Assembly (NCBI RefSeq): GCF_002224265.1
Contig: NZ_CP012882.1
Coordinates: 1,488,001 to 1,552,000, forward strand
Source of the DNA: Vibrio vulnificus NBRC 15645 = ATCC 27562
GTDB lineage: Bacteria; Pseudomonadota; Gammaproteobacteria; Enterobacterales; Vibrionaceae
Length of the DNA stretch: 64,000 nt
Direction of reading: 5' to 3'
Within the stretch, counting starts at the first letter, position 1. The number at the start of each line of letters is the position of its first letter. Both the position numbers and the translations under genes were made by a program. The notes under the pieces are model-generated. The model made no database searches. It had not been told where the DNA came from and saw nothing but the letters and a program-made list of their open reading frames with translations. Of this stretch, positions 1 to 10,426 are shown piece by piece.

Positions 1-2733
1 AGCCATGACCAGGTCACTTGCGCCGAGGTAGTGCGTCACTTCAATGTCACTTGTGTAAGCGCAGCCTTTAACCGGGATCCAGACCGACACCTTGGTTCCT
101 TGTTCAAGCTCGCTATGGAATGCAATGGTCCCCCCCATCAAATCCAGCAAACTTTTGACGATAGACATCCCAAGGCCAGTGCCACCAAAGCGGCGAGTAA
201 TGCTGGTATCCGCTTGAACAAACGGCTGGAATATACACTCGAGTTGAGCCTCTGTCATGCCGCAGCCAGTGTCTACAATCTCAATAGATAGCGATTTTTC
301 ATCGCAAGAAATCGCGACCTTTATCTGCCCGACTTCGGTGAATTTCATGGCATTAGAAAGCAAGTTACCGACAATTTGATTCACTCTCAACGCATCGTAC
401 TGCGCGTCAATGTACGCCGTTGGTTGCCAATGAACGTTAAACTGTAATCCCTTTAGCTGCGCGCTTGCTTCAAAACTTCGTAAGACTGGGCCCAGCTCTT
501 CGATAATTCGATACTCTTGAATGTCTAGCTGCAGTTGGCTGGCCTCAATTTTTGAGAAATCGAGAATGTCGTTCACATGCAAACTCAGACGCTCAGCCGA
601 ACGGATGGCGTTATCAAGCAGTTGCTGACTTTCACTGTTTGAAAGGCGATGAGACAGAATCTCCATCAGCCCCAGCATGGCCGCAATCGGGGTTCTTAAT
701 TCATGACTCACCACCGCTAAAAACTGATTGCGAGCTTCAACGGCTTGCAACGCCGCACGGTTGGACTCTCGCAGCGCCAGTTCGGTTTGCTTCAAATCTG
801 AAATATCGCTAAACAACGTGAGATAGTGGGTCATTTCCATTTGGTCATGAATAATGGCTTTGCGCGTCACATGGTAAAAACGCTCCCCCATACCACATTC
901 GCTGGCCGGCACTTGAATGATCTCTTCAAATTCAGCTTGCTCTCGCTCAGACAAATTAAGAAACGAGCAGACACTCTCCAGCTCGATACAGCCATTCTCT
1001 CGACATTGACGAAAACTCGCTTGATAAGCTTGGTTTGAAAGCACCAAACGCCCTTTTGAATCTGAAATGGAAATCATGCTAGGGATGGTATCGAGCAACT
1101 TGGTTAACCAACTGATTTGATGTTGGGACAACTCAACCACTTTTTCACTCTGACGTAATGAGTCTTTCAAGCGTGTCGACCAAAGAGAAAACAGCAGAAC
1201 GATCAACAACGCTAGGCATAAAGCGATCAACGAGTAAATTATGACCTGCTGCTTGTCATAGCCAAAATGAAGCATCACTTTGCGGTAGGCAGACTGGATA
1301 GAATCGATTTCCTTGGCGGAGAATGTCTTCAGCGCACTGTTGAGCATGTCATGAAACATGGGATCGTCTTTACGAACCACCATCGCTAATTTAACGACGA
1401 ATTCGGTCTCTAGGGAGTCCGCCAATGGCTTAAAATGATCGCTATGATCGTCAATCAACAGTTGATGAATTAGATCCCGATTCATCAACGCGTGACTCAC
1501 TTTTCCCGATTCCAACTGCGGCAAGAGTTCTTTTAACTCACGGAACACACGCACATTTCGATAGTTTCGATTCACATCCAGATAGGAGTAGTAGTTGCCC
1601 GTGCGATCGAGAATCGCCAGATTACGCTCTTGATAGTCCGCGGTACTTTCCACCATATCAAACGTGATATTGGCATAGGGTTCCGTGACCAGAAAGTCGC
1701 GTTGATCCACGCCTTGGTAGTTACGCGCAGGCAGAAGATCGACAACACCATCTTCCAACATTTGCAACACATCACGCCCTTCTGCGGGTACATACTCAAA
1801 TTCGAGTACGCTCCGCATGCTGATACGATCCAGAATATCGTGCACATAGCCTTTCACTTTTCCATCTCGATCGCGATAGGAAAGTGGAAAGGTTTCTTCT
1901 TCAATCGTATAACGAATCACTTGCTCTCGCCCTTCGTCAAAAAGCAAGCGAAGGCTGGCTTGATCATTCAAAAAATAGATGTCTTTTGAATGAATTCGGC
2001 TGCGCGTCAAGCCTCTTTGTTCTGCCAGAATCACTTTGTCGATGATGGACTTCAGTTTGCGCTGCTCTTTGTTAAACAACACACGATTAATTTGGGTACC
2101 CAATGACTTGTCAAATAACACCTTGCCCTGGCTGACCTCTTTTTCGCTCAAGAAGTGACTCAGCGAAACATAGTTACTGATGGTGGCATCGGCTAACCCT
2201 TGCAAGATCATTTGCGCGGCAGCCTGATAATTGCGTGCGGTGATAATGTTGCGATACCCACGCTCGGCCAGCACTTCACAATAGGAGGTTTTTTCTACGC
2301 ATACCCACTTGAGGGATTCGAGCGGTTCAAGCTCAAGGGCTTTGTCGCGCAACCAAATCACGCGCACATTTTTGTACAGCGGCAATGAAAACAGGAAATC
2401 ATTCGCGCGAGACGGCGTTTTGCCAAAACCGATCACCATATCCACTTCTTTGTTTTTTAACCCAAGCAGCATCTCGTGAATACTGTCGTAGCCTTGATAG
2501 CGGATCTGTATGCCTAGTTCTCTGGCAAAACTCATTGCGTAGTCGTGATGAATCCCTTGAGGCGCGAGCTCTAGCCCTCCCCAATAGGGTAACCAACTAT
2601 TGTTTAGAATGCCGACATTCAGCACCGGATGGGCCGAAAGGTAATCGCGGTCTGCATCTGACAGATAATTAGCCGCAGAGGTCAATGATGTGAGCAAACT
2701 AAGCAAAGCGATCGCGGCGATTCGTAACAACAA
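1..2733 (-). CDS. Hybrid sensor histidine kinase, EvgS/BvgS type (3' end outside window)
   Basis: A minus-strand frame is open from the window edge to about 2733. No ATG is available in frame near the N-terminus; TTG at 2731-2733 (or 2728-2730) follows a purine-rich AGAGAGAG and begins a signal-peptide-like stretch, so I choose TTG. Order seen: two periplasmic solute-binding (SBP_bac_3-like) domains, a membrane helix around 1195-1255, a PAS region, HisKA with the H-box SHELRTP (about 690-710), then the ATPase N box and G boxes (DTGCGM, GGTGLGMSIV near 150-270). After the ATPase the frame continues off the window, where a receiver and perhaps an HPt domain would be expected. Family knowledge: the Venus-flytrap domains sense a small periplasmic ligand and signal through a phosphorelay. 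The ligand and the partner regulator cannot be told from here. Confidence 0.88.
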   Translation of the reverse strand, partial: MLLRIAAIALLSLLTSLTSAANYLSDADRDYLSAHPVLNVGILNNSWLPYWGGLELAPQGIHHDYAMSFARELGIQIRYQGYDSIHEMLLGLKNKEVDMVIGFGKTPSRANDFLFSLPLYKNVRVIWLRDKALELEPLESLKWVCVEKTSYCEVLAERGYRNIITARNYQAAAQMILQGLADATISNYVSLSHFLSEKEVSQGKVLFDKSLGTQINRVLFNKEQRKLKSIIDKVILAEQRGLTRSRIHSKDIYFLNDQASLRLLFDEGREQVIRYTIEEETFPLSYRDRDGKVKGYVHDILDRISMRSVLEFEYVPAEGRDVLQMLEDGVVDLLPARNYQGVDQRDFLVTEPYANITFDMVESTADYQERNLAILDRTGNYYSYLDVNRNYRNVRVFRELKELLPQLESGKVSHALMNRDLIHQLLIDDHSDHFKPLADSLETEFVVKLAMVVRKDDPMFHDMLNSALKTFSAKEIDSIQSAYRKVMLHFGYDKQQVIIYSLIALCLALLIVLLFSLWSTRLKDSLRQSEKVVELSQHQISWLTKLLDTIPSMISISDSKGRLVLSNQAYQASFRQCRENGCIELESVCSFLNLSEREQAEFEEIIQVPASECGMGERFYHVTRKAIIHDQMEMTHYLTLFSDISDLKQTELALRESNRAALQAVEARNQFLAVVSHELRTPIAAMLGLMEILSHRLSNSESQQLLDNAIRSAERLSLHVNDILDFSKIEASQLQLDIQEYRIIEELGPVLRSFEASAQLKGLQFNVHWQPTAYIDAQYDALRVNQIVGNLLSNAMKFTEVGQIKVAISCDEKSLSIEIVDTGCGMTEAQLECIFQPFVQADTSITRRFGGTGLGMSIVKSLLDLMGGTIAFHSELEQGTKVSVWIPVKGCAYTSDIEVTHYLGASDLVMA

Positions 2734-3006
2734 GCAACAACTCTCTCTGATAATGACAATAAGGTGGGGAAGTGTAGCGATTGATTGACAAGCGCACAAC
2801 ATTTAAACAGTGATGATAAGTTTTAATTTATATAACGATATCAACAAGATATCTTTTTGTAGGAATATTCTCACAACCATTAATGCGCAATCACACATTC
2901 ACTGATGAGTGAGAGTTTGATGGCGAAAATGACTTTTCTATGTTCATTTTTTTTAAACTCGGTATAGTACCCGCCCCAACCTCTTTTCCACTTAAGGATT
3001 GCGCCT

Positions 3007-4386
3007 GTGACTGCACCATTTAACACCCTTTCTCTCAAGCCTGAACTGCTATCGACTCTTGATACATTGGGCTACACAGAGATGACGCCAATTCAAGCTC
3101 AGAGCTTACCACTAGTGCTCGCAGGAAAGGATGTGATTGGTCAAGGAAAAACAGGGTCAGGGAAAACCGCCACCTTCGCTTTGGGTCTGCTGAGCAACCT
3201 TAATGTCTCGCGCTTTCGCGTTCAATCGCTTGTTCTTTGCCCTACGCGAGAATTGGCAGATCAAGTCGCAACGGAAATTCGTACTTTGGCGCGTGGCATT
3301 CACAACATTAAAGTGCTCACGTTGTGTGGTGGTATGCCTATGGGGCCACAAATTCTTTCGTTGGAACATGGTGCACACATCTTAGTTGGCACTCCGGGGC
3401 GCATCCTCGATCACCTAAGCAAAGACCGTATTGATCTTACAGAACTGAATACGTTAGTGCTCGATGAAGCCGACAGAATGTTGGAAATGGGCTTCCAAGA
3501 TGCGATTGATGCCATCATTGATGCCGCACCAACTCAACGCCAAACACTACTTTTCAGTGCGACCTTCCCAGAGCAGATTGAATCCATCGCAAGCAAAGTG
3601 ATGCAGAATCCGGAAATGGTGAAAGTAGAGTCTACACACCAAAAGAGCACCATCGAACAACGCTTCTATCAGCTCGAGAGCACCGAAGAACGCGACAACG
3701 CTTTGGAAGCTCTGCTGCTGACGCACAGACCCGAATCTACCGTGGTCTTTTGCAATACCAAGAAAGAAGTGCAAAACGTCACCGACGAGCTGAACCATCG
3801 CCGCTTCAGCGTCATCGAACTGCACGGTGATATGGAACAGCGTGAACGCGAACGCGCATTAACCATGTTTGCCAACAAAAGCATTTCCATTTTGGTCGCA
3901 ACTGACGTTGCCGCTCGTGGTTTGGACGTGGACAACCTAGACGCCGTGATTAACTTTGAGCTTTCTCGTGATCCTGAAGTGCATGTTCACCGCATTGGTC
4001 GTACTGGCCGAGCGGGCGCGAAAGGAATTGCGATCAGTTTCTTCAGTGAGAAAGAGTTGTATCGAGTAGAGCGTATTGAAGAATACATGGGTATTGATGT
4101 GCATCCGGCCAAACTGCCTCAACCGGAAAACCCTAAACCTTACTACCCTTCGATGCGTACGATTCAAATTTTGGGTGGCAAAAAGCAAAAAGTCCGTGCT
4201 GGTGATATCTTAGGCAGCCTAACCAAAGAGGCCGGAATTGACGGTAAGTTGATAGGTAAAATCAATATCTTACCTATGGTCTCCTATGTTGCTATCGATA
4301 ACTCTGTGGCCAAAATCGCCGAACAGCAGCTGCAAAACGGCAAAATGAAAGGGCGTAACTTTAAAGCCCGAATTATGAAAGGTTAA
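3007..4386 (+). CDS. dbpA: ATP-dependent RNA helicase DbpA
   Basis: DEAD-box helicase of 459 residues, the usual DbpA length. Motif I is GKTGSGKT (residues 47-54), the DEAD motif lies near 153-156, SAT near 183-185, and HRIGRTGRAG near 329-338. A C-terminal domain of about 75 residues (from GGKKQKVRAGDILG) matches the DbpA RNA-binding domain, which in the family recognises hairpin 92 of 23S rRNA and directs late 50S subunit assembly. The start is GTG at 3007, placed 6 bases after AAGGATT; TATAGT at 2963-2968 could be the -10. It stands alone, convergent with the mtr operon. Confidence 0.95.
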   Translation: MTAPFNTLSLKPELLSTLDTLGYTEMTPIQAQSLPLVLAGKDVIGQGKTGSGKTATFALGLLSNLNVSRFRVQSLVLCPTRELADQVATEIRTLARGIHNIKVLTLCGGMPMGPQILSLEHGAHILVGTPGRILDHLSKDRIDLTELNTLVLDEADRMLEMGFQDAIDAIIDAAPTQRQTLLFSATFPEQIESIASKVMQNPEMVKVESTHQKSTIEQRFYQLESTEERDNALEALLLTHRPESTVVFCNTKKEVQNVTDELNHRRFSVIELHGDMEQRERERALTMFANKSISILVATDVAARGLDVDNLDAVINFELSRDPEVHVHRIGRTGRAGAKGIAISFFSEKELYRVERIEEYMGIDVHPAKLPQPENPKPYYPSMRTIQILGGKKQKVRAGDILGSLTKEAGIDGKLIGKINILPMVSYVAIDNSVAKIAEQQLQNGKMKGRNFKARIMKG

Positions 4387-4408
4387 AAACGCGTTTCCGT
4401 TCATAGCA

Positions 4409-4437
4409 AGTGTCGGTGATCTTGACTCACCGACACT
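4409..4437. terminator. Hairpin between dbpA and mtrB
   Basis: Perfect 11-bp inverted repeat, AGTGTCGGTGA / TCACCGACACT, with a 7-base loop, lying between two convergent genes. There is no clear T-tract on either side, so it may be a weak bidirectional terminator or an mRNA 3'-end stabiliser. Confidence 0.6.
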
Positions 4438-4507
4438 CAACTCCCCTAAGTTCAACCACCTTTCCTCCTTCGACAACGCGCAAAATCCACAAGCCACTCA
4501 CTACGAT

Positions 4508-6490
4508 TTAGTGACGAAATTCCCATGAAAGCATCGCGAAGAAGCCATTATAATCTTCTTCAACGCGCCCCATATTGGCCGTTTCCGCATCGAACAGATA
4601 ATCCGCCTCATTGAAGTCTTCAAAACGCAAGTTCAATATCACACTTTGGTTTTCCGCCACGCGATAATCGCCTATAAGTTCGAGGCGATGCACCACCGAG
4701 TCTACATCTGGATAATGATACCCAGCTCCTGTGGTGTTAGTTTGTCCACGACCATGGTTGTAGCTATAGTCCAACGACAAGCTGAGTTTTTTTTCTAACA
4801 AGTTCTGCCGTTTAAAACCAAATCCCACTGTGGTCACACTGTCTTTTGTCTCTGTTTCGTAGCGATTCCAACCCGGCGCAGCGCTGTTGGCATGCTGCTG
4901 TTCAAAGCGAATAAATTGTTGATTGAAAAAGAGATGTCCTGTGGTGTCGTCTTCAAGATAAAAGCTGACGCCGAGATCATAACCGTAATCCTGCCCTTCG
5001 CTGCGACCGATATCCGGTTGCGGATAGCGCTCATTAGCCAACCAAGCAATAACGGTAAATTGTGCGTTATCGGCAAGATCGTGACTGGCATCGCCACGCA
5101 GCTCCAAACGCTCACGATCTGCGAGGTAAAATTGACGTAGATGAGGCGCATCAGAAGAGGTTTGCGTCCATTTGGAACCATCACGAGTTTGATACGAGAG
5201 TTTTCCGCCCATTCGCCAATCGGCTTCAGGGCGATACACGCTACCTAGATAGAAGGTATGCTCATTGGTTTCTTCACGCACTGCGTATTGGCGCTTGTCT
5301 GCCCGATACTCATAACCCGCATTCAAGCGTAACGAGCGAGAATAACGATGACCCAGCTTCGCATCAAACTTGATTGCATTCCTATCGTATTCTTTACGTG
5401 TCTGACCAATCACCACTTGGCGATCGGAGCGATCATCGCGATCACGATAATCTAACCCTAGCTTCAGCGAGGTAGAACGACTCAAACGATTGTAATAGTT
5501 CGCATCGATCTGAATCGTATCCACTCGCCCGTGGAAACTATCCGTTGTGACCGGCGACTGAGGAAATGGGTTCATGCCCCCCTCTGAGGTCGCACGTGAC
5601 AAAAGCAGGCGTCCGTTAAGACTTTGCGCTTCTAGCTGGTAATTGCCAGAAAGTGACAATTGATGGAAATCGTTTTCCGGCTCGTACGCCAGTTGATTGG
5701 CATACGGATTCGTTTGCTCTCCGTAGTAAAGAGCACTGTATTTCTGACGAAAGAAAGCGCCTTGATAAGAAATGTCCGCATTCCACGCCTCTTCAATGTA
5801 GCTAATCCCCGCAGCGGTATTCAGTGTTTCATAGTCCACCACCTTCGGAAGATATCCCGGTACATTGCCATAGGCAGGTATTGAGGAGGTATAAGCCGTC
5901 ACTGTGCCTTTTTTTCTTTCATGTTGAACGGCGACATGCGGTTTCCAAGGAGAATGTGGCGTGAGCGCAAGCGAGAGATTCAGTGTTTCTCTTTTCACAC
6001 CTTTCTCAAAAGTGGCCAACTCACCCGCCGTCTGCACGTTATTTTCTCCACTGTAGGTGCTGAGTAATGCCTTATTCCAATAGTATGGCGATTCTCGATA
6101 CCGCCCTTGGAAACGTAGGCCATCATACTGGCCCACATCGAGTTGCATTAAAAACCGTTTTAGTCCTAGATCTTCAATTTTCAGCTTGCTGTAAAAACCA
6201 TCATCGTCGTATCTCGATAGATCGGTGTTGAAGCTGCTACCCACGCCGTTTCCGGGATCATTGGAACTCCAAATTGGTGGAACCCAGTTATTAAACCGAG
6301 ATGCGCCGTCGTTGTTTTGGTATCCCAACCCAAAACTGATTTCCCCAATCCACTTGCCGTCACTTTCACAGGGTTTACAACTCCAGCGACTGGTGTCTGC
6401 TTCACTCGCCTGTTGTAAAGCGTAGTCATCAGCAAGAGCGGGAATGGCGAGAGCGGCAACAATGGCGGCCCACAAAGGTGATACGTTCAT
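4508..6490 (-). CDS. mtrB: MtrB/PioB-type outer-membrane beta-barrel (decaheme sheath)
   Basis: 660 residues with a signal peptide ending near PALADD, then alternating polar and aromatic beta strands to a C-terminal ending in EFRH, typical of an outer-membrane barrel. The mature N-terminus carries a CxxC pair (Cys38 and Cys41, CKPC), a hallmark of Shewanella MtrB. Family role: the barrel holds the decaheme MtrA inside the outer membrane so that electrons pass to MtrC outside. Start ATG at 6490 with AGGGAGG upstream; only 10 bases separate it from the mtrA stop. Last gene of mtrC-mtrA-mtrB. DmsF of the extracellular DMSO system is a close alternative, but no dmsAB genes are present. Confidence 0.9.
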   Translation of the reverse strand: MNVSPLWAAIVAALAIPALADDYALQQASEADTSRWSCKPCESDGKWIGEISFGLGYQNNDGASRFNNWVPPIWSSNDPGNGVGSSFNTDLSRYDDDGFYSKLKIEDLGLKRFLMQLDVGQYDGLRFQGRYRESPYYWNKALLSTYSGENNVQTAGELATFEKGVKRETLNLSLALTPHSPWKPHVAVQHERKKGTVTAYTSSIPAYGNVPGYLPKVVDYETLNTAAGISYIEEAWNADISYQGAFFRQKYSALYYGEQTNPYANQLAYEPENDFHQLSLSGNYQLEAQSLNGRLLLSRATSEGGMNPFPQSPVTTDSFHGRVDTIQIDANYYNRLSRSTSLKLGLDYRDRDDRSDRQVVIGQTRKEYDRNAIKFDAKLGHRYSRSLRLNAGYEYRADKRQYAVREETNEHTFYLGSVYRPEADWRMGGKLSYQTRDGSKWTQTSSDAPHLRQFYLADRERLELRGDASHDLADNAQFTVIAWLANERYPQPDIGRSEGQDYGYDLGVSFYLEDDTTGHLFFNQQFIRFEQQHANSAAPGWNRYETETKDSVTTVGFGFKRQNLLEKKLSLSLDYSYNHGRGQTNTTGAGYHYPDVDSVVHRLELIGDYRVAENQSVILNLRFEDFNEADYLFDAETANMGRVEEDYNGFFAMLSWEFRH

Positions 6491-6500
6491 GACACCCTCC

Positions 6501-7472
6501 CTAGTTTCTTAATGACATGCCGCGCGGATGATTGGTTCCGTGCACTTGATTGTGGCAGTTCAAGCAACTGCCTCCCCTCACCTTTAGATCATTTTCCGGT
6601 ATCTCAACATTCGCGTGCGGCACGCTATGGCAATCCTGACAAAGTTGCGGAAGCCGTTTAATCAATAACGCCTGATTGACCGACCCGTGTGGATTGTGGC
6701 AGTTAGAACAGTCTTCTGTAACGGGCTCATGTTCCCATAAGAATGGGCCACGTTTTTCTGAGTGACAATCCAAACAGGTTTCATTGGTGGTGGTTTGCTT
6801 CAAGCTGTATTCATTAACGGTTTGATGGGGATCATGACAACTCGAACACGCCAGAGAACCGTTGAGAATCGGATGGCTACTGCGTTTATGCAGATCAGAT
6901 TTTGTTTTTGCATGGCAGTTAGTGCAGGTTTCCACTTGTTTTTCGGCCACCATCATAGGATCGTCTTTCTCGTGCAACTTATGGCAACTCGAACAAGAGA
7001 GATCCTCAAAAGCATGTTCGCTGCTGTGCCACGCAGAGCGACTCGAGTCGGTATGACAAGACAAGCACACACTGTTTTGCTTTTCTGACGGCACTGGAGA
7101 CATGGGGCCAAAGGTAATCATGGGTTCACGCATTTCACCTTTACGAGGATTACGTTCATGATTGTTGGCTGGGCCATGGCACGCTTCACACTGTTTGTCG
7201 CTCATTGGCCCATGAACATTGGCCGACTTACCATGGATATTGTCGAAAATTCCCGTTGCGGGTAACTCAGAATCGTCATCATGGCAGCGTAAACAGCCAT
7301 CAGGGCCACGTCGTGAATACTTTCCGTCACTAAACTTCTGATCCAATATTGCTTCAATCGCTTCACGAGAATCGACCACTGGCTGCGTAGAGCGCTCTTC
7401 TGCACTCAAATTTGAAGAGAGACCAAGCGCCATCACTATCGTCACGAACCACCACTGAATCGTTGTTTTCAT
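6501..7472 (-). CDS. mtrA: Periplasmic decaheme cytochrome c, MtrA/DmsE family
   Basis: 323 residues with a Sec signal peptide and exactly ten CxxCH heme-binding motifs (CLRCH, CEACH, CLSCH, CSSCH, CTNCH, CSSCH, CLDCH, CSNCH, CQDCH, CLNCH), spread along the whole chain as in Shewanella MtrA (about 333 residues). Family role: a heme wire that threads the MtrB barrel and takes electrons from periplasmic or inner-membrane cytochromes. RBS AGGAAA before ATG 7472. It follows mtrC by 53 bases and precedes mtrB by 10, so it is in one operon. Neighbouring mtrC and the absence of a DMSO reductase favour MtrA over DmsE. Confidence 0.93.
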   Translation of the reverse strand: MKTTIQWWFVTIVMALGLSSNLSAEERSTQPVVDSREAIEAILDQKFSDGKYSRRGPDGCLRCHDDDSELPATGIFDNIHGKSANVHGPMSDKQCEACHGPANNHERNPRKGEMREPMITFGPMSPVPSEKQNSVCLSCHTDSSRSAWHSSEHAFEDLSCSSCHKLHEKDDPMMVAEKQVETCTNCHAKTKSDLHKRSSHPILNGSLACSSCHDPHQTVNEYSLKQTTTNETCLDCHSEKRGPFLWEHEPVTEDCSNCHNPHGSVNQALLIKRLPQLCQDCHSVPHANVEIPENDLKVRGGSCLNCHNQVHGTNHPRGMSLRN

Positions 7473-7525
7473 AAGATTTTCCTATTGCTCAACCGTGCTC
7501 CGGAAGTCTCTCCCGAAGCACTCAG

Positions 7526-9730
7526 TTAACGGTATTCGTACACTTTATGGACTTTATCTACGCCTTGCTCCTGACCGATGGCGTGACACGTTGCGCACTG
7601 TTCTTTGCCCGTTGCTTCCACAGCGGTATCCGCAGCAAACACGGCCCCGTTTTTGATCATATGATCGAGCACGGCATCACCAGGAATCGTATCAGGATCG
7701 GCATTAGCCAAAGGCGATTCAATATGACAGGCACCACACGCCACTAATGCGGGGCTGAAGTATTTTCCACTGGCCAACGAAGGTCGTGTATTTTTCTGGC
7801 TTGGTAAGTTGTATTGCCCAGCACTATGGCACGCTTCGCAGTTGTTAATTGCGCCAGGGAAGACGGATTCACCTACATGCGCAGAGCCGAAGGCATGGAA
7901 TGAGTGAACATGATATTTGAGATCCGCGGCCATGCCTGCGTAGTACGCGGAGCGCTCTGAATTGTGGCAATTTTTACACTGTTGCAAATCCGTTGCTGCG
8001 TGTGGATGAGCGCCCAATTTGTGAATGGTGAGCTCTTTGTGACAATTGTTGCAAGACGTTACCTCTGCACCAACAGGCAAGGTATGCGGCGTTGTGATAC
8101 CGCCCACATCAAACGTTCCTTTTGCGTTCTTAGCAGCAATCACATAAGGGTATTTCAAATTATCAATGCCAGTGAATGTCGAACAATCCGCCAACTCACC
8201 TGTTGTTCGGTTGGCACACAACGGCATATCAGCCACATTCACGGTCAACGTGGACGTTGCAGTTGGCAAAAGCGTCGCGCCAGTGAAATCTTTCTGGCAA
8301 GTGAACAAGCCATTGCCTTGTGCGGTACAGGTAGAGAGATCCAAACCGTTATTTGCCAGCATTGGGCCTTCACCGTTATCCCAATTGAGCAACAAGTTGA
8401 CATGACCATGTTCATTGATAAATGGCGTGATTTCACTAAGCGCGCTAATACCAACGCCATCTTTCTGAATAATGACATCAACTTCAAACATGGAATCCAC
8501 AAAACGAGCCTGCTTAATACTGACAAGCAACGTATCCCGTGCTGCCGCTAACTTATCCAAACGGCCTAGATGCACTGTGCGAGCGCTTCGGCTGGCATCC
8601 ATACCAATAATTGGGTCACCGTTCTCATCGCGCTCATAAGGGCGATGGCAACCTGTGCAGGTTTCTCTATCCCAGGTAAAACCGACTTCATTGTCGTGTG
8701 CACCTCTGTCTCTGTACAAATGACAAGACTCACAAGCCACTTGGCTAGGATGTTCAAACCAGTTGTTCGCATCTGACGCTTTTGTCACATCCTGCGAGTG
8801 GCAAGTCGTACAGTTACGCGCGTCTTGTGGAAATGGATTGCCTTCCATCACCAATCCATTGATCTCCGTAACCAACGCGCCATTGCTATCGACTGGCTGT
8901 TTGTAGGTTGTCGGATCGCTTGAACTTGAGCCAAGGGCATACACATTTCCGTGATACTGATGCACGATGGCGGCCAGTGGGCGACGACGTGGGGCGGCAC
9001 CAGGATTACTGTCATTGTGGCAGGACGAACAAACTGCGATGTTGTTATCAATGGAGCGATACCCAGGGCCATGATGCAGTGGTTCACCCATGTGACAGTT
9101 AGAACAAGTCTCTTCTTCAATGACGTTGCGAGAAACCGTTTGATCGGATGGTGTTCCAGGAATCCACTGGTACACATAGGTAAATCCTAGCTCTTGGTCA
9201 CCATACGCCATCACAATACGATGCAACTTGTCTTCATCCCAAGCGATCATGCCTCCGTTATTTACCGAGTCAGTTGGGTAAGGATCGGCAACATTCAGAA
9301 TATCTGCAATTGCAAAGGTATAAGTGTAGCCGCTCTCTGTTTTGAGCAACTCACCACCCGCTGTCCAAACATTTTCCATGCTCGCTCGATTGGTTGCGTC
9401 ATTACTAGAATGGTGGAAGCTCTTCCAAAACGTGTTGCCATCTCGCCCACCGCCGCTTCTTTGAGGCATTGCTTTAAGCACCGCGATACGAAAATCTTTC
9501 GTTGCATCGAACTCATAGGCGCGGCCTGATGCATCAAAGACTTCAAAATCAACCACAAGCTTGGTTTCACTGGCCCCATCAGGTACCACGAGTTGAGGGG
9601 TTGCCACTCTGACCGTAAAGTCTTTCCCAAGCTGGGGAGGCGGCGTATTTTGATCGTTACCACTTTCTGGTCCACAAGCAATCAGTAGAATACTGAGTAC
9701 AGAGGCCAACATCGCTCTTAATATAATCAT
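7526..9730 (-). CDS. mtrC: Outer-membrane decaheme lipoprotein cytochrome, OmcA/MtrC family
   Basis: I start at ATG 9728-9730, because this gives a lipoprotein signal peptide with lipobox LLIAC (Cys19); the longer open frame up to 9967 lacks coding character. The 734-residue protein has ten CxxCH motifs in two groups of five (about residues 207-356 and 557-710), separated and preceded by beta-rich segments. This is the four-domain plan of MtrC/MtrF/OmcA. Family role: terminal surface reductase passing electrons to metal oxides, flavins, humics or electrodes. It is the first gene of the mtrCAB operon; AAGGGA lies about 10 bases before the start. Confidence 0.93.
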   Translation of the reverse strand: MIILRAMLASVLSILLIACGPESGNDQNTPPPQLGKDFTVRVATPQLVVPDGASETKLVVDFEVFDASGRAYEFDATKDFRIAVLKAMPQRSGGGRDGNTFWKSFHHSSNDATNRASMENVWTAGGELLKTESGYTYTFAIADILNVADPYPTDSVNNGGMIAWDEDKLHRIVMAYGDQELGFTYVYQWIPGTPSDQTVSRNVIEEETCSNCHMGEPLHHGPGYRSIDNNIAVCSSCHNDSNPGAAPRRRPLAAIVHQYHGNVYALGSSSSDPTTYKQPVDSNGALVTEINGLVMEGNPFPQDARNCTTCHSQDVTKASDANNWFEHPSQVACESCHLYRDRGAHDNEVGFTWDRETCTGCHRPYERDENGDPIIGMDASRSARTVHLGRLDKLAAARDTLLVSIKQARFVDSMFEVDVIIQKDGVGISALSEITPFINEHGHVNLLLNWDNGEGPMLANNGLDLSTCTAQGNGLFTCQKDFTGATLLPTATSTLTVNVADMPLCANRTTGELADCSTFTGIDNLKYPYVIAAKNAKGTFDVGGITTPHTLPVGAEVTSCNNCHKELTIHKLGAHPHAATDLQQCKNCHNSERSAYYAGMAADLKYHVHSFHAFGSAHVGESVFPGAINNCEACHSAGQYNLPSQKNTRPSLASGKYFSPALVACGACHIESPLANADPDTIPGDAVLDHMIKNGAVFAADTAVEATGKEQCATCHAIGQEQGVDKVHKVYEYR

Positions 9731-10426
9731 AGGATTATCCCTTATTCCTATTAATCTTCTGTATGTTGGAGTTATCGCTTTATACTTTACGTAATTGTAG
9801 TGGATTTTTACCAGATGTCTCGCCAAGACAACCTGTCGTGATAAGCTCATCAAAAGAAAATAAACAGTGAAAATAAACTTACTATTAATTATATTCTCTA
9901 GAACAAACGAATTGGCATTGTTATATTTATCAATTACTTTCCCACTATCAAACAAGACGTTTAACATGTCCTGAATAATATCTTTTCACTTTGAGACATA
10001 GAGCATGCATTTGAATTTGAAATATTAGAGAATTAAACTACAAATTAAAAAGGCAACAAAATCAATGCCATAAGAAAAAACAGGCGGTTGATAAATGATA
10101 TAAAGACTCATTTAACCCATGCGTCTTTTCTATTTCCATAGAAATAGAATTAAGAAAAATCGACATCTAATTGATTTAGATCATCTATTCCATCGTCATA
10201 AATTAGATATTAACGAGGTTAAACCAAGCTAAACACAAAATACCTCACCCATGCATAAATGGCTCAATCATCAATCCAAATGAATCACAAATTAAATTCC
10301 TTAGCACAACAAATAAAAATATCAAAGAGATCGAGCAAATTTTAAATAATGTATTACTATCAAATTAGAAAGCCAACTAACTTTAGAAAGTATCACTGCA
10401 CTATTTAATTATAGGAACGTCACGCT
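9731..10426. other. AT-rich divergent regulatory region of the electron-transfer locus
   Basis: About 700 bases, very AT-rich, between the divergent mtrCAB and diheme/tetraheme cytochrome operons. I see no convincing gene in it. It contains the FNR-like site at 10171-10184 and presumably both promoters, which I cannot place confidently. Confidence 0.6.
10171..10184. promoter_or_regulatory. Candidate FNR-binding site
   Basis: TTGATTTAGATCAT matches the FNR consensus TTGAT-N4-ATCAA in 9 of 10 defined positions. It lies about 245 bases before the diheme cytochrome gene and 545 bases before the mtrC start codon. Anaerobic activation of this locus would suit its function. The distance to either start codon implies long leaders or an additional nearer site. 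Confidence 0.55.

Noticed and set aside
9838..9853. GTGATAAGCTCATCAA as a second FNR or CRP site upstream of mtrC
   Set aside because: The dyad has a 6-base spacer between GTGAT and ATCAA, while FNR and CRP cores need four there.
9731..9967. 79-residue N-terminal extension of MtrC
   Set aside because: It would bury the lipobox signal peptide; the sequence is AT-rich and looks like leader DNA.
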